This document shows, in pieces, positions 41,170-41,247 of a stretch of 41,247 bases of DNA; position 1 is the stretch's first letter, and each line of letters begins with the position of its first letter. The notes beneath the pieces are model-generated. The model had not been told where the DNA came from. It saw only the letters and a program-made list of their open reading frames with translations, and made no database searches. Origin of the DNA: JAJAZB01 sp964244295 (GTDB taxonomy: Bacteria > Bacteroidota > Bacteroidia > Cytophagales > Spirosomataceae); assembly GCA_964244295.1 (NCBI GenBank), contig CAXTIG010000053.1, forward strand, positions 1-41,247, read 5' to 3'. The position numbers and the translations under genes are program-made.

Positions 41170-41247
41170 GAATCCGGTCAAAGCGTTATCAACTCGTAGA
41201 TTCAAGTTTCAAACGCAACAAAGCGAGGGGTAGAAAAAAGCCAGAAG

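Noticed and set aside
39052..41205. 717-residue open frame on the minus strand opposite glgB
   Set aside because: GlgB has all catalytic residues on the plus strand; the antisense frame is a by-product of GC-rich codon use and shows no domain.

Overview
The window looks like a chromosomal segment of a GC-rich Bacteroidota bacterium, most likely order Cytophagales and near Spirosoma or Larkinella (inference). The evidence is a SusC/SusD pair with an ECF sigma factor and a FecR anti-sigma factor, further TonB-dependent receptors, lipoproteins with Bacteroidota-style signal peptides, a PorT-like barrel protein, a CD225/DUF2752 pair, and several polysaccharide-degrading enzymes. All genes are intact except a transposase cut by the left edge. 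I see no tRNA, rRNA or CRISPR array.

Layout. 1-150: 3' end of an IS256-family element. 150-240: two short REP-like hairpins. 333-5683 (+): two secreted alpha-L-rhamnosidase-type enzymes, GH106 then GH78. 5696-7184 (-): a PLP threonine/serine dehydratase and a RidA deaminase, which together make and clear reactive enamines. 7334-12805 (-): a beta-propeller phytase lipoprotein, a beta-helix lipoprotein and a TonB-dependent receptor, probably a phytate/phosphate-ester acquisition set, with a TPR-HTH regulator upstream (13205-14788). 15044-15834 (-): DUF2752 and CD225 small membrane proteins. 15953-25800 (+): a GH9 enzyme fused to a polysaccharide-deacetylase-like domain, ECF sigma factor, FecR, SusC and SusD, i.e. 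a polysaccharide utilization locus. 26074-30566 (+): di-haem cytochrome c, a six-helix membrane protein, a PorT-like barrel and a heparinase II/III-family lyase. 30804-33733 (+): maltokinase and an AsmA/DUF748-like protein. 33931-38700 (-): a 1589-aa DUF4011-helicase-Vsr-like nuclease, a candidate phage-defence protein. 39070-41169 (+): glycogen branching enzyme GlgB, which with maltokinase points to GlgE-type alpha-glucan metabolism.

The most unusual feature is non-coding. Almost every intergenic gap longer than about 75 bp holds its own long inverted repeat, often with perfect arms of 28-44 bp. Most of these hairpins start with a common terminus close to GTCAYNCYGAG but have different inner arms. 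Some are nested, some share a block with another element, and one carries a 15-nt module in only one arm that is found in both arms of another element 13 kb away. They look like a modular, actively remodelled family of intergenic hairpins that may act as terminators, mRNA-end protectors or REP-like mobile repeats.
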